Under the pieces are notes generated by a model. The model was not told the DNA's origin, made no database searches, and saw nothing but the letters and a program-made list of their open reading frames with translations. A stretch of 64,000 bases of DNA from Singulisphaera acidiphila DSM 18658 (GTDB lineage: Bacteria; Planctomycetota; Planctomycetia; Isosphaerales; Isosphaeraceae). Within the stretch, counting starts at the first letter, position 1. Each line of letters opens with the position of its first letter. The stretch is from assembly GCF_000242455.2 (NCBI RefSeq), contig NC_019892.1, positions 6,086,744 to 6,150,743 of the forward strand, in the 5' to 3' direction. The translations under genes and the position numbers were made by a program. Below are positions 27,566 through 37,700 of this stretch, one piece after another.

Positions 27566-27650
27566 TGCGAGGGGGGTGGGCTTTGCCCACCCTCTTCGCA
27601 TGGTAAAGCTTCAGCCTGCCACGACCTCGAGGGAGTGGCGGTCTGAAGCC
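27566..27650. terminator. Two hairpins between convergent genes
   Basis: GGGTGGGC at 27574-27581 pairs with 27585-27592 around a TTT loop, with outer TGCGA/TCGCA pairing to 27566 and 27600. A second imperfect stem (GCTTCAG...GCCAC with GTGGC...CTGAAGC) spans about 27607-27650. They sit between the convergent PP2C and HutX-like genes and probably end both transcripts. Confidence 0.55.
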
Positions 27651-27672
27651 TTACCGATCGAAGCTCGGATGC

Positions 27673-28206
27673 TCAATCCGCGTCCGCCGAGAGACGCTTG
27701 GCCAGGGTGTGGAACGCCTCGATGGTTTCTTTGGGGACGTCGGGGAAGCTTTCCCAGAGGAAGGCTTTAAACGCGGCATCGCCCGAGTGATCGAAGAACT
27801 GGAACGAATAGGTCGCGGTGGTGGTGTCGTGGCCCCACTTCTCGACGGCGAAGATATCGGCGATTTCTTCGTGGAGGATGTGCATGTCAAGGGTGTCGGT
27901 CTGCACGTTGAAAAAAGGGCCGGCGTCGGAAAAGCCGCCGAACGTGCCGACCGACTCGATGACCGCAGCACGGCTGCGGACGAAGACGCGCATCGTCCCC
28001 AGCGCAGGGAGAGCTTCCAACAACTCGCGGAAAACTCCCTCGCGGAGCCGGACGATCGGCCATTGCCCGACCAGGGCGTCGACCACGGACTTTTCGGTGA
28101 CGCCGAATTTACGGGCCGCCATCATGGTCATCCGCGACCGGTCCTTTTGGAAGTAGTCGCGAATTGATTCGGTGACGTCGGCTGTCGACTCAGAAGCAGC
28201 GTCCAT
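27673..28206 (-). CDS. HutX/ChuX-like heme-utilisation family protein
   Basis: The 177-residue protein resembles the HutX/ChuX family of cytosolic heme carriers: a helical N-terminus with MMAARKFGVTEKSVVDAL, LPALGTMRVFVRSRAAVIES, then FFNVQTDTLDMHILHEEIADI, YSFQFFDHSGDAAFKAFL and a final helix. The FFN...H pattern and F-Q-F-F-D strand match that fold. In heme users these proteins move or store intracellular heme; no other heme-uptake gene is nearby, so the role here is an inference. I used the ATG at 28206; an in-frame start 21 codons earlier is possible but would run through the inverted repeat in the leader. Confidence 0.7.
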   Translation of the reverse strand: MDAASESTADVTESIRDYFQKDRSRMTMMAARKFGVTEKSVVDALVGQWPIVRLREGVFRELLEALPALGTMRVFVRSRAAVIESVGTFGGFSDAGPFFNVQTDTLDMHILHEEIADIFAVEKWGHDTTTATYSFQFFDHSGDAAFKAFLWESFPDVPKETIEAFHTLAKRLSADAD

Positions 28207-28237
28207 GGCAGGAGTCTCTCGATGGGGTGGAAACCCC

Positions 28238-28269
28238 TTGGACCTTGCGAGAATGCTCGCAAGGTCCAA
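28238..28269 (-). promoter_or_regulatory. 14-bp perfect hairpin in the leader of the HutX-like gene
   Basis: TTGGACCTTGCGAG at 28238-28251 is perfectly complementary to 28256-28269, with a 4-base loop. On the minus strand it follows the HD-domain gene and ends 31 bases before the HutX-like ATG. No U tract follows, so a simple terminator is less likely than a leader structure, processing site or operator. Confidence 0.5.
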
Positions 28270-28302
28270 CGGTTTCTTCTTTCACCCTACTGAGATCGGC
28301 CG

Positions 28303-29418
28303 TCATTCGTCCAGATCGTCTTCGTCGGCCATTCGGCGGATGTACTCGAGGGCTTCTGAGACCTCGCAGACCACTGCGCCGGGCTGACGGCCCTTGCTGT
28401 CGAGTTCGCGCAGGAGCATAAGGTCCTCGAAGTCCTCGGATTGCTGGAGCCGGACGCGTTTGCGGGCGCCGAGGGTTCCGTTAACATAGGCTAAGGCGTC
28501 CATGTGATGGGCGATCAAGGTTTCGGTGCGCTCGGTGATCGTCCCTTCCAGGGCTTGCAGGGCGGCCAGCACGTGGTCGGCGGGGTCGATCGCCTTGCCG
28601 ACGTCGTGCAAGAGCGCGGCGAGCAGGAACTCCTCGTCATACGATCGCTCCTGGCGGGCCAGCTCGAAGACTTGCAGGCTGTGATAGAGCGCGTCCCCCT
28701 CGGGGTGATAACGCGGATTCTGCTTGACCCCTTCCAGCGGGAGGAGCAGGAGCCGATAAAGCTCGAACCGGTCGACGTGGTCCTCCACCCGCTCGACTTC
28801 TCGGTCCAGGTCGAGATCGGGGTTCTCCGACCGGAGGAAGGCCTCGAGTTCGGCGATCGAGGCACGCTCGATCGCCTGGCCGGTGATCGAACTTTTGAAG
28901 ACGTAGTGGGCCTTGTCCTCGGGATAGAGCGTGAGCTCGTACGGGTAACGGTCGTCGATGTGAATGTGGGTGAAGAGACGTTCTTCACCGTATTTCACGA
29001 TGCGTTTGCGCTCGACCTCGTAGGGAAGGGCGAGGTCGTCGAGAGTATCGGTCACGATCGATTGGCTGTCGGCAAAAATGTGAATGTCAATGTCGGAACC
29101 GTGGCGGACGTGCCCGGTCCAGACGCTTCCGATCAGGCGAGGCCGGAAGCGGGTGAGCTTACGCATCAGCCGAAGCGCTTCGATCCGCATGTCGAGCAAG
29201 TGCTCGAGGCGCTTCTCCCCCTCGTGCATCCGGGCCATCGCCTGGATCTGGTCGCGAATCTCTCGATTTGACGGCAGGTCGGCCGGTCGGTATCGATATT
29301 CGACACCGAGCTGGCGGGCAGCCTTGCGTTTGGCGGTGAAGTACTCGGTTTCGAAACGCTGATACATGAGCTGCGCGGCAAGAAAGGCGATTTGCCGCCG
29401 GATCCGATCATCAGCCAT
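28303..29418 (-). CDS. Nucleotidyltransferase fused to HD phosphohydrolase domain
   Basis: The 371-residue protein has, after a helical N-terminus, a pol-beta-type nucleotidyltransferase core with G97-S98 and a D109-I-D111 metal site (RLIGSVWTGHVRHGSDIDIH). Its C-terminal part is an HD domain (about residues 237-300) with HSLQVFELARQ, AALLHDVGK and ETLIAHHMDAL. CCA-adding enzymes and GlnD also combine these folds, but the lengths and intervening region differ, and I do not see a tRNA-binding or ACT part. The substrate is unknown. It is cotranscribed, or at least co-oriented, with the HutX-like gene, 96 bp away. Confidence 0.75.
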   Translation of the reverse strand: MADDRIRRQIAFLAAQLMYQRFETEYFTAKRKAARQLGVEYRYRPADLPSNREIRDQIQAMARMHEGEKRLEHLLDMRIEALRLMRKLTRFRPRLIGSVWTGHVRHGSDIDIHIFADSQSIVTDTLDDLALPYEVERKRIVKYGEERLFTHIHIDDRYPYELTLYPEDKAHYVFKSSITGQAIERASIAELEAFLRSENPDLDLDREVERVEDHVDRFELYRLLLLPLEGVKQNPRYHPEGDALYHSLQVFELARQERSYDEEFLLAALLHDVGKAIDPADHVLAALQALEGTITERTETLIAHHMDALAYVNGTLGARKRVRLQQSEDFEDLMLLRELDSKGRQPGAVVCEVSEALEYIRRMADEDDLDE

Positions 29419-29663
29419 GGTGAGGAGGTGCGCCGTTTAGGCCCATCAATGCGGCGCGGGGCGTGGGCCGGGCAAGCTTGTTGCCGTCGGCCCTGCGTTC
29501 TTCTGCACAAGACGAGAAAGGTGAACTGGGTCCAACATAGCATCGGTCAATGCAGCAGGTCAACCTGAGTGCGCCGTTCCATAGGAGTAGCTTGGCCGTT
29601 GTGGATTGGACTCGTCATGCCGCATGGAAATCCCCAACGGCCGGGCCAGCCGTGCCGTACAAC

Positions 29664-31568
29664 TCAGGGTTTGACGAAGCGAGCGATGAAGCCGCCACCG
29701 GCGCGGAGATCGATTGCGATTGAATCGTCTTTGGTGGCCGTGGCCTCTTCGATTTTTACGGCGGCGGGTTCATCCTCCCGGTCGCGGACCAGCATCGCTT
29801 GGTAGGTTCCGGCTCCGAGGAATGAGGTGGGCACGCGCACGGTGCCGGCCGCTGGGCCGTTGACGATGGCCAGGAACCAACGGTCGCCGCTTCGCCGGGC
29901 GAATGCGGCCCGCTCACCGATCTCGGAGATCGGCAGGACGAGGGTCTCGTCCCAGACACTCGGGATGCTCTTGATCATCTCGGCCGCCGGGTTCTCGAGC
30001 ATGGACTTGGGGTGAGCGGCGTAGACCAAGACCGGCGAGGTCAGGACCGCCGCACTGGCGATTTGGTGCGTCCAGGAGGTCTCCCGCCTGCGTGCCCCGA
30101 AGTGCATCGGCGTGTAGTCGGCGTGGCCGGCCAGCAAGCGAGTGAAGGGCCAGGTGGCGTTGTGGGTGGCCCATGCCTCTCGCTTGCCCCCTTCGAGACC
30201 GGCGATCCCCTCCCGGGTCATCTCGTTCGGCCAGGTCCGCGACTCACCCGTCGGCTTGTTGGCGCCGTGGAAGTCGACCATCAAATGGTGTTCGGCCGCA
30301 TCGCGCAAGCAGGCCTCGAAGAGGTCGACCACCTCCTTCGCCTCGTGGTCGAAGAAATCGAGTTTCACGCCCACGACGCCTGCGTCCTGGCACTTCCGGA
30401 AGAACGCGCGCCGGGCTTCCGGACTCCTGATGTCGCGGCTATGTTTCCAGAGCCAGATGCCGACGTTGCGGTCCTTGGAATACTGAACCAGATCGCGGAG
30501 CTCGGCGTCGCTCCACTTCTGCCAGAGTCCTTCCACGATGTTGTATTCGAAACCGAGCTCACCGGCGAGGCGGGAGAACTCCTTGATGCCTTCGAGGTTC
30601 TTCTTGCCGCCGTCAAGGTATTGCCAGACGGCTCGACCGGGCCGGACCCAGTCGGTTTTGAGCCCGGCAGGGAAGAGCTTCGCGTCAGGGGGGAGTGAGA
30701 CGTTGCTCACAATGTCGCAGTTCGCCAGACTGTTGAGGTCGGCCCCAATCATGACGATCCGCCAGGGGGAGTGGGTGGTTCCCTGAATCGCGGCTGGTTT
30801 CGTCAGGCGTTTCGCTTCCTCATCCCCATACCTGAGAGTGAATGGGTACGAGGCCGGATGAGTATGCCCCAGTCGCGCGGCGAAGCCGAGTTTGCCGTCG
30901 GCTTGCAGGGCCATTCCGCTGAAGCCGGTGACCGCCCCCTCGGTGATTGACGCGTAGCCGTGGCCCTCGGGCAGTTTGATCGTCAATGGCGGCGCAGCCC
31001 AGTCGCCGGCCTCCGCCTCGGCGATTGCCTTGCGGGCATGGATTCCCTCGTAGTGTCCGCGTAGGTTGTGGTACCAGACCGTGCTCCCGGGGACCAGCCG
31101 GAATGAGGTCGCCTCGTCCACGACCCGCTTGGCATCACCGCCGGGGACAACGTAGCGGAAGGCAACGCCATCGTTGAAGACGCGAATTTCGACTGTGTAG
31201 TCCGTCTCTGACTTCCCATGCCGGACCGGTACGCGAGCGCCTCGGAATCGATTGGTCGCTTGAGAGTGAACCCCACGCGTTGGATAGACCTCGTCGGCCT
31301 GGAACAACTCGGCCCGTCCAAGCTCGGCGGCTTGGCCGAGGTCGACACCATCGATGACGATCCCCGCTTGTGAGGTCGTGATCACGGGCCGGTTTGCCAG
31401 ATCGACCTGATACTCGAGGTGATCGTCGCCGGTCTTGAGCCGCATCCGAATCTTGCCGTTCGGGCTTTCGACTTCGACTACCGCGCTGGGGGCTGCGAAG
31501 GCTTCGGGAGCGTTTGCCCCGTGGGCGGTGAGCCAGAGGGCGACCGTCAACGCGCGCATCGTCTTCAT
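29664..31568 (-). CDS. Glycoside hydrolase family 97 enzyme
   Basis: The 634-residue protein has a signal peptide (about residues 1-24), an N-terminal beta-sandwich (VVEVESPNGKIRMRL...), a TIM-barrel with GVKLDFFDHEAKEVVDLFE and MVDFHGANKPTGESRTWPN, and a C-terminal beta domain. This is the layout of GH97 enzymes, which cleave alpha-glucosidic or alpha-galactosidic bonds. The Asp in VKLDFFD suggests the retaining subgroup rather than the inverting SusB group, an inference from known family structures. GAGGGA precedes the ATG at 31568; upstream in-frame starts lack a signal peptide at their N-terminus. It is probably periplasmic. Confidence 0.88.
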   Translation of the reverse strand: MKTMRALTVALWLTAHGANAPEAFAAPSAVVEVESPNGKIRMRLKTGDDHLEYQVDLANRPVITTSQAGIVIDGVDLGQAAELGRAELFQADEVYPTRGVHSQATNRFRGARVPVRHGKSETDYTVEIRVFNDGVAFRYVVPGGDAKRVVDEATSFRLVPGSTVWYHNLRGHYEGIHARKAIAEAEAGDWAAPPLTIKLPEGHGYASITEGAVTGFSGMALQADGKLGFAARLGHTHPASYPFTLRYGDEEAKRLTKPAAIQGTTHSPWRIVMIGADLNSLANCDIVSNVSLPPDAKLFPAGLKTDWVRPGRAVWQYLDGGKKNLEGIKEFSRLAGELGFEYNIVEGLWQKWSDAELRDLVQYSKDRNVGIWLWKHSRDIRSPEARRAFFRKCQDAGVVGVKLDFFDHEAKEVVDLFEACLRDAAEHHLMVDFHGANKPTGESRTWPNEMTREGIAGLEGGKREAWATHNATWPFTRLLAGHADYTPMHFGARRRETSWTHQIASAAVLTSPVLVYAAHPKSMLENPAAEMIKSIPSVWDETLVLPISEIGERAAFARRSGDRWFLAIVNGPAAGTVRVPTSFLGAGTYQAMLVRDREDEPAAVKIEEATATKDDSIAIDLRAGGGFIARFVKP

Positions 31569-31943
31569 GAGTCCCTCGTCGATGGTGGAACGGACCAGAT
31601 TCGCACGAAGCTTCCTCGGTGGAGTTCCCCGAAGAAATCCTCTCTGAATGATAATTAGCCGCAATGCCTGGAATATGATTCACCTCGATCAAAAAAAAGA
31701 TCGATCCCCGGTATCGAATCGGTGGGTTCATGCAATAAAAAAACGATGCTTGATGGTCCGCCCGCCATGCGGCCCATGGAGAACATTGCGGGATTCAGGC
31801 TGACCTCGTAGAGTGAGAAGCCCATGGCACGATGGCTCAAAACGGACCTGAATTGCCTCACTTACGGTTGAAAATCTGGGATTTCGTGAAAAGCCGGACA
31901 TGCGCACCGGACATGTTTTGTGTGGAAATTCCAAAAAAAAGGG
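31569..31943. other. Divergent gap between GH97 and P450 genes
   Basis: No gene is supported in this 375-bp stretch. It is more AT-rich around 31640-31700 and 31850-31940, as expected for two divergent promoters, but no clear -35/-10 pair was assigned. Confidence 0.3.
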
Positions 31944-33308
31944 ATGGCATCGATGGGGTCGGCTTTGACTGTGGGGCTCGAGACTCCCCCGGGTCCGAAG
32001 GGGAACTGGCTGACCGGCAGCTTGCCCGCGTTCCGTCGCGATCGGCTTGGTTTCTTGACCGAGTGCGCCCAGACTTATGGCGATGTCGTGGCGTTTCGGC
32101 TGGGGCCGAGGAAGATGATGCTGGTCAATCATCCGGACCTCGTCGAGGAGGTCTTGGTCACGAATAACCGCCACTACATCAAGCACTTCGCGCTGCGGAT
32201 GACTGAGAAAACGCTGGGCAACGGCCTCCTCACCAGCGAAAGCGACTTCTGGCGTCGTCAACGTCGGCTGGCGCAGCCGGCGTTCCATCGCGAGCGGATC
32301 GCCGGGCATGCCGAGGTCATGGTCGCGTTTACCGAGCGGATGCTCCAGACCTGGAGCTCCGGTCAGGTCCGCGACGTCCAGGAAGCGATGATGCGGCTGA
32401 CCCTGGAGATCATCGCCAAGACTCTGTTCGACGCCGACGTCTCCGCTGAGTCAGCCGCCCTCAGCGCGGCGATGGAGACGACTCTGCGCAGTTTCACCGA
32501 ACGCGTCAACCACCTGGTTTCTCTGCCTGATTTCATCCCGACCCCCGGCAACTTGCGGCTCGCTCGTGCGGTGAAGCGGCTCGACGCAATCATCTTCGAG
32601 ATGATCGCTCGCCGTCGCGCCTCGGGCGAAGACCGGGGGGATCTCCTCTCAATGCTCCTGAACGCCCAGGACGAGAACAATGGCGATCGGATGACCGACC
32701 GCCAGCTTCGTGATGAGGCGATGACTCTTTTCATGGCCGGCCACGAGACGACTGCCAACACTTTGACGTGGGCCTGGTACTTGCTTGCGCAACACCCCGA
32801 GGTCGAGGCCCGGCTCCATGAGGAACTCGACCAGGTGCTTGGCGACCGTGCACCGACTCTGGCGGATCTTCCCCGGCTCTCGTTTACCGAGCATGTGATC
32901 ACTGAGTCGTTGCGGGTCCATCCGACCGTCTGGCTCCTGGGCCGAGAGGCGATTGTGCCGACCGTGGTGGGGAGGTATCCCGTGCCGGTCGGAATGACCG
33001 TTTATATGAGCCAATGGGTCGTGCACCGGGACCCTCGGTTCTTTGAGGATCCCGAGTCGTTCCGCCCCGAGCGCTGGCAGGACGGGCTCATGAAGCGGAT
33101 CCCCCGGTACGCTTACTTTCCGTTCGGCGGCGGGCCGAGGATCTGTATCGGCAACAGCTTCGCCATGATGGAGGCCGTCCTTCTCCTGGCGACGATCGCA
33201 CGGCGGTTCCGGCTGGGGCTCGAGCCGGGGACGAAGGCCAAGCTCTTGCCCACGATGACGCTCCGGGCCGACGGTGGGATTCCGATGGTGCTGTCGTCCC
33301 GACGCTGA
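31944..33308 (+). CDS. Cytochrome P450
   Basis: The 454-residue protein carries all P450 landmarks: FMAGHETTANTL of the oxygen-binding I helix, ESLR as the ExxR motif, the FRPERW segment, and the heme-thiolate loop FGGGPRICIGNSFA with Cys401. Such enzymes insert oxygen into organic substrates. The opening PPGPKGNWLTGSLPAFRRD recalls CYP102/CYP4-like, fatty-acid-type bacterial P450s. There is no reductase domain or ferredoxin gene nearby. The ATG at 31944 (AAAAAGGG upstream) was used; a GTG at 31920 or ATG at 31953 is possible. No signal anchor is present, so it is soluble. Confidence 0.93.
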   Translation: MASMGSALTVGLETPPGPKGNWLTGSLPAFRRDRLGFLTECAQTYGDVVAFRLGPRKMMLVNHPDLVEEVLVTNNRHYIKHFALRMTEKTLGNGLLTSESDFWRRQRRLAQPAFHRERIAGHAEVMVAFTERMLQTWSSGQVRDVQEAMMRLTLEIIAKTLFDADVSAESAALSAAMETTLRSFTERVNHLVSLPDFIPTPGNLRLARAVKRLDAIIFEMIARRRASGEDRGDLLSMLLNAQDENNGDRMTDRQLRDEAMTLFMAGHETTANTLTWAWYLLAQHPEVEARLHEELDQVLGDRAPTLADLPRLSFTEHVITESLRVHPTVWLLGREAIVPTVVGRYPVPVGMTVYMSQWVVHRDPRFFEDPESFRPERWQDGLMKRIPRYAYFPFGGGPRICIGNSFAMMEAVLLLATIARRFRLGLEPGTKAKLLPTMTLRADGGIPMVLSSRR

Positions 33309-33327
33309 TCGAACGCTCGAGCTGGTG

Positions 33328-34392
33328 TCAATCGAAGAGGGAGAGTTGCTTGGCCCCCGGCTTCCGGAACGCCTCGGTCGAGAGGCCAGTGCTTCGTCCC
33401 ACTAGCCCGGCCTTGCGGCAGGCGAGCGCGAACATCTGGGCGATCATTTCGGCGAACTCGCCCTGACCTCGCATCCGGGACCCGAATTGTGGGTCGTTCA
33501 ACCGCCCATTCCTGAGCCCCTTGATCCGCTGGAGGACTTTCTCCTTGCGGTCGGGGAAGTGGCGTGTGAGCCAGTCTTCGAAGAGTGGGCCGACTCCGAG
33601 CGGAAGCCGGATCGGGGTGAAGCCGGCGAACTGGGCTCCGGCCTGAGCGGCAGCGGCGACGATGGCTGGCAGTTCGTGGTCGGTCAGCCCCGGAATGACC
33701 GGCGCGACGAGCACTCCCGCAGGTACGCCGGCTGCGGCCAGTTTCGCGATCGCGGAGAGGCGGAACTCAGGAATGGAGGCGCGTGGCTCAAGGGTTCGGG
33801 CCAGTCCGGCGTCGAGCGTCGTGACCGAGAGGAAGACGGCCGCCGCGCGATGCTCGGCCAAGGCGGCCAAGAGGTCGAGGTCGCGGGTTACCAACCGGTT
33901 CTTGGTGATGATCACGACCGGGTTGCGAAACTCCGCAAGTACCTCCAGGCAGCGCCTGGTGAGCCGGAGCCGACGCTCCACCGGCTGGTACGCATCGGTC
34001 ACGCCGCTGAGAGCGATCGTCTTGGGCTTCCAGCGGGGCGAAGAAAGCTCGCGACGGAGCAACTCGGGCGCGTCCTCCTTGACCATAATCTTGGTCTCGA
34101 AGTCGAGGCCGGCCGAGAACCCGAGAAATTCATGCGTTGGCCTGGCATAGCAATAGATACAGCCATGTTCGCATCCCCGATACGGATTGATGCTGGCATC
34201 GAAGCTGATGTCGGGGCTGTCGTTGGTGGCGATGATCGTTCGGGACGAATCCTTCAGAAGCTGGGTGCTTGGAGCGGGGACCTCGTCGTGATCCCCATCG
34301 TCCGGCGCGAACTCGTGCCAGCTTTTCTCGAACCGGTTCGGTGGGTTATCGGCGGCTCCTCGGCCGTGGATCGTCGTCCGCTCGTCAGGCAT
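33328..34392 (-). CDS. PA0069-type radical SAM protein
   Basis: The 354-residue protein has the radical SAM cluster motif C74-EHG-C78-IY-C81 in NPYRGCEHGCIYCYARPTHE and the surrounding sequence of the PA0069/SplB-like family (GRGAADNPPNRFEK, TKIMVKEDAPELLR, TLDAGLARTLEPRA). Family members are often found near DNA repair or UV-response functions, but the reaction is not known. The ATG at 34392 with AAGGAG upstream was chosen over an in-frame ATG 36 codons earlier. The gene is convergent with the P450 gene, with only 19 bp between stops. Confidence 0.88.
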   Translation of the reverse strand: MPDERTTIHGRGAADNPPNRFEKSWHEFAPDDGDHDEVPAPSTQLLKDSSRTIIATNDSPDISFDASINPYRGCEHGCIYCYARPTHEFLGFSAGLDFETKIMVKEDAPELLRRELSSPRWKPKTIALSGVTDAYQPVERRLRLTRRCLEVLAEFRNPVVIITKNRLVTRDLDLLAALAEHRAAAVFLSVTTLDAGLARTLEPRASIPEFRLSAIAKLAAAGVPAGVLVAPVIPGLTDHELPAIVAAAAQAGAQFAGFTPIRLPLGVGPLFEDWLTRHFPDRKEKVLQRIKGLRNGRLNDPQFGSRMRGQGEFAEMIAQMFALACRKAGLVGRSTGLSTEAFRKPGAKQLSLFD

Positions 34393-34736
34393 TGGCTCGG
34401 CTCCTTCTCTGGGGAATTGCACTATACAGAAGTGCAGGAAAAAGGCGAGCAAGTTCCGGAGAATCCTGGCCGTCTCGCGCCCCACAGAAACCCGTCGCAT
34501 GACCGGGTTGGCTGGGCGACGGTTGAATTGCAGGTGCCAGGTGAGGGATACGTCATGGACTCAAGCGGGGAACTCTGTTGGTTCCAGGACTGCCGTCTTG
34601 AAGCAGACTGGGCTCAGGCTGTAGGTTGACAAGTGGTAGCAGCCGGTCGATTCGATCAATCAATCAACAGACACCGCCCTATGCTGCGCGAACGGAGAAT
34701 CGGTAGGCCGAGGCAGACGCCGAGTGAGGGGCAGGT
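34393..34736. other. Divergent gap before the histidine kinase gene
   Basis: This 344-bp stretch holds the promoters for the radical SAM and histidine kinase genes. A TTGACA occurs at 34626-34631, but no good -10 box follows at normal spacing, so I do not call a promoter. Confidence 0.3.
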
Positions 34737-37700
34737 ATGACGTCTCCCGAATTGCGCGCCGGCCCCGCGCGCCGAACCTGGTTGGCGGTTTTCATCGCGA
34801 TCACGATGGCCCTGCTGGCTGGGGGAGATTGGTATTACCGGCAGGAACGGGACCGAATCCACCAGGCGGAATACCAGGCCATCGCCGCCATCGGCGCATT
34901 GAAGGCCGGGCAGATTCAGCAGTGGAGGAAAGAACGTCTGGCTGATGTCACCGTGGTGGCAAACGACCCGTTCCTGATCACGACGGCGGGAACGTTATCC
35001 CGAGATCCTGCCCTTCCGCTTCCGCTCGCCCAGTTTCAGGAGATTCTGTCGATCCGGGTCCAGGCTTACGGATATTCCGACGCACTCCTGCTGGCTCCCG
35101 ATGGGAACGTCCTCATCGACGTCAAAAAGGCTACCGACCCGGTGGGCAAGGCCACTCAGCGGGCCATCGCGGTCGCTCTTGCCAGTCGGGGACCTGTGTT
35201 GTCCGACCTCTACCGTGGGGTCGACCAGGTTGTTTATATGGACGCCGTCCAAGCCGTGCGAGAAGCTGAGGGGACGCCGCTGGCCGTCGTCATTCTCCGC
35301 AGCCGTGCGAAATCTTATTTGTATCCACTGATCCAGGCATGGCCCACGCCGAGTCGAAGTGCCGAGACGCTCTTGGTCCAGCGGGACGGCGAGGATGTCC
35401 TCTACCTGAGCCCACTTCGGCATCGGCCTGACAAGGCCTTGTCGCTGCGCCTATCGTTGGCACGCCAGGAACGGCCTTCCGTGCAGGCGGTGCTCGGTCG
35501 GCAGCACGAGTTCCAGGGCAAAGACTACCGTGACGATGTTGAGGTGCTGGCCAATCCGCGTCCCATACCCGGGTCACCCTGGTTTTTGGTGACCAAGGTC
35601 GATGTGGATGAGATCCTCGCCGAGGCGCGATACCGGGCCCTCGTCATCAGTCTTACCGTCGCCCTCTTGATCCTGCTGGCTGCGGCGGGGACGGCTTACT
35701 TGTATCGGCGGCGACAGGCTCGCCTCTACCGCATTCTCTACGAATCGGAACGCCGGCAGCGGGAGGACCAGGAAGCCGTTCGCACGGTTCTCTATAGCAT
35801 CGGCGACGCCGTCATCACGACGGATCCCAGGTGCCGGGTGCGAGAGATGAACCGAGTGGCGGAATCGCTCACCGGTTGGACCGAGTTGGAAGCGCGGGGC
35901 AAACCCCTGGAGGACGTGTTTCAGACGATCAACGAGTCGACGCGTGCTGCTGCGAAAAGCCTCGTGAGTTCCGTCCAGTGTGACGGCCGGTCGGTGGGAA
36001 CGTGCAATGGGACCTTACTCATCGCCCGTGACGGGACCGAACGACCCATTGCGGAGAGCGCCGCCCCCATTCGCGGTGAGAACGGCGCCAACTGCGGCGT
36101 GGTGCTCGTTTTCAGTGACAAGACCGTGGAGCATGCGGCCCTGAAGGCGCTGAAGGAGAGTGAAGCGCACTTTCGACTGGCGCTGGAAAATTCTCCTATT
36201 ATTATTTTTCAACAAGATCGGGAGTTGCGCTACACCAAGCTTTTCAACCCGGTCCCGGGCTTGCCCATATCGACGACGTTGGGCAAAAAAGATGAAGATA
36301 TCTTCGTTCCCGAAGAAGCCGCTTTTCTCACCGCCATCAAACGGGATGTGATGGTGACCGGGCGTTCCTTTCGTGACTCTTTGCGGGTCACCATCGACGG
36401 CAAAGTTTTATTTTTTGACACGATGGTGGAGCCCTTTCGTGACGCCACGGGTCGAATTGCCGGCATAACCGGCACGTCCATGGATATCACGGAACGTATG
36501 CAGGCGGAGATCCGGCTCGCCGAGAGTGAGCAAAGCTATCGAGATCTTTTTGAGAACTCGATTGCCGGTATCTCTCAGGCTCTGCCTGACGGGCATCTGC
36601 AACGGGTCAACCGCGCGTGTGCGCTGATGTATGGCTACAGTAGCCCGGAGCAGATGCTTGCCGAAGTCACCGATGTCGGCCGGCAACTCTACGCCTATCC
36701 GGAAGAGCGGACCGAGATGTTGCGGATCCTCACCACGGAGGGGGAGATGAAGCCGCGCGAGTTCCTCGTGGTCCGTCGCGATGGAACTCGGTTTTCGGTC
36801 CTTGTCGCTGCGCGGCAAGTGTGCGATTCCAGTGGAAATCTGATTTGTTTTCAGAATGTCTATATTGATATTTCTGAGCGGAAGCGGGCCGAGGCTGAAT
36901 TGCGGACCCGGCAGGATCAACTGCACCACGCTCATCAGATTCTTGATTCCCACATTCAAAACTCGCCCCTCGCCGTGGTGGAATGGGATTGCGGTTTTCG
37001 CGTCCTCCGCTGGTTTGGCCAGGCCGAGAAAGTCTTTGGCTGGACCGAGTCGGAGGTGTTGGGGAAGCGTCCGGAGGAGTGGGGTTTTATTCTTGAAGCG
37101 GATGCGGCCGCCGTTGCGGAAAAGTTCAAGGGACTCTCGGATGGCACCGTGCCGCGAATCGTGTCGCTCAACCGGAATTACACACGCTCCGGTAAGGTGA
37201 TTGATTGCGAGTGGTATAACTCATCGCTGTTCGATGAAAATGGCCAACTCGTTTCGATCCTCTCCCTGGCGCTCGAAGTTACGGAACGGCAACGGGTCGA
37301 GCATGTGCTCCGGGAATTGTCGGGTCGACTCCTGCACCTTCAGGATGAGGAACGCCGTCGGATTGCTCGCGAGTTGCACGACAATACCGCGCAAAATCTT
37401 GCCGCGATTCACATGAACCTTGGGATTCTGGAACGGGCCGTGTCGCCGAACGATACGCGGCACCGGCGGCTGCTCGCCAATTGCGAAAACCTGATCGCCC
37501 TGAGCATCCAGGAAATCAGGACCCTCTCTTACCTGCTCCACCCCCCGCTGCTCGACGACTTCGGTCTCGTGCATGCGATGCGCGAATATGCGGAGGGCTT
37601 TTCCGAGCGGAGCGGGATCCAGGTGGCCTTGGATGCGTCTGATGCTCAGTGCAGGCTCCCCGAAACCATCGAGCGGGCGCTGTTTCGGGTGCTTCAGGAA

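Noticed and set aside
26145..27590. 481-codon minus-strand frame opposite the PP2C gene
   Set aside because: It is antisense to a gene with all PP2C metal motifs and has no recognisable domain.
34626..34660. TTGACA as a promoter for the histidine kinase gene
   Set aside because: The -35 box is perfect, but no plausible -10 box lies 16-18 bp downstream.
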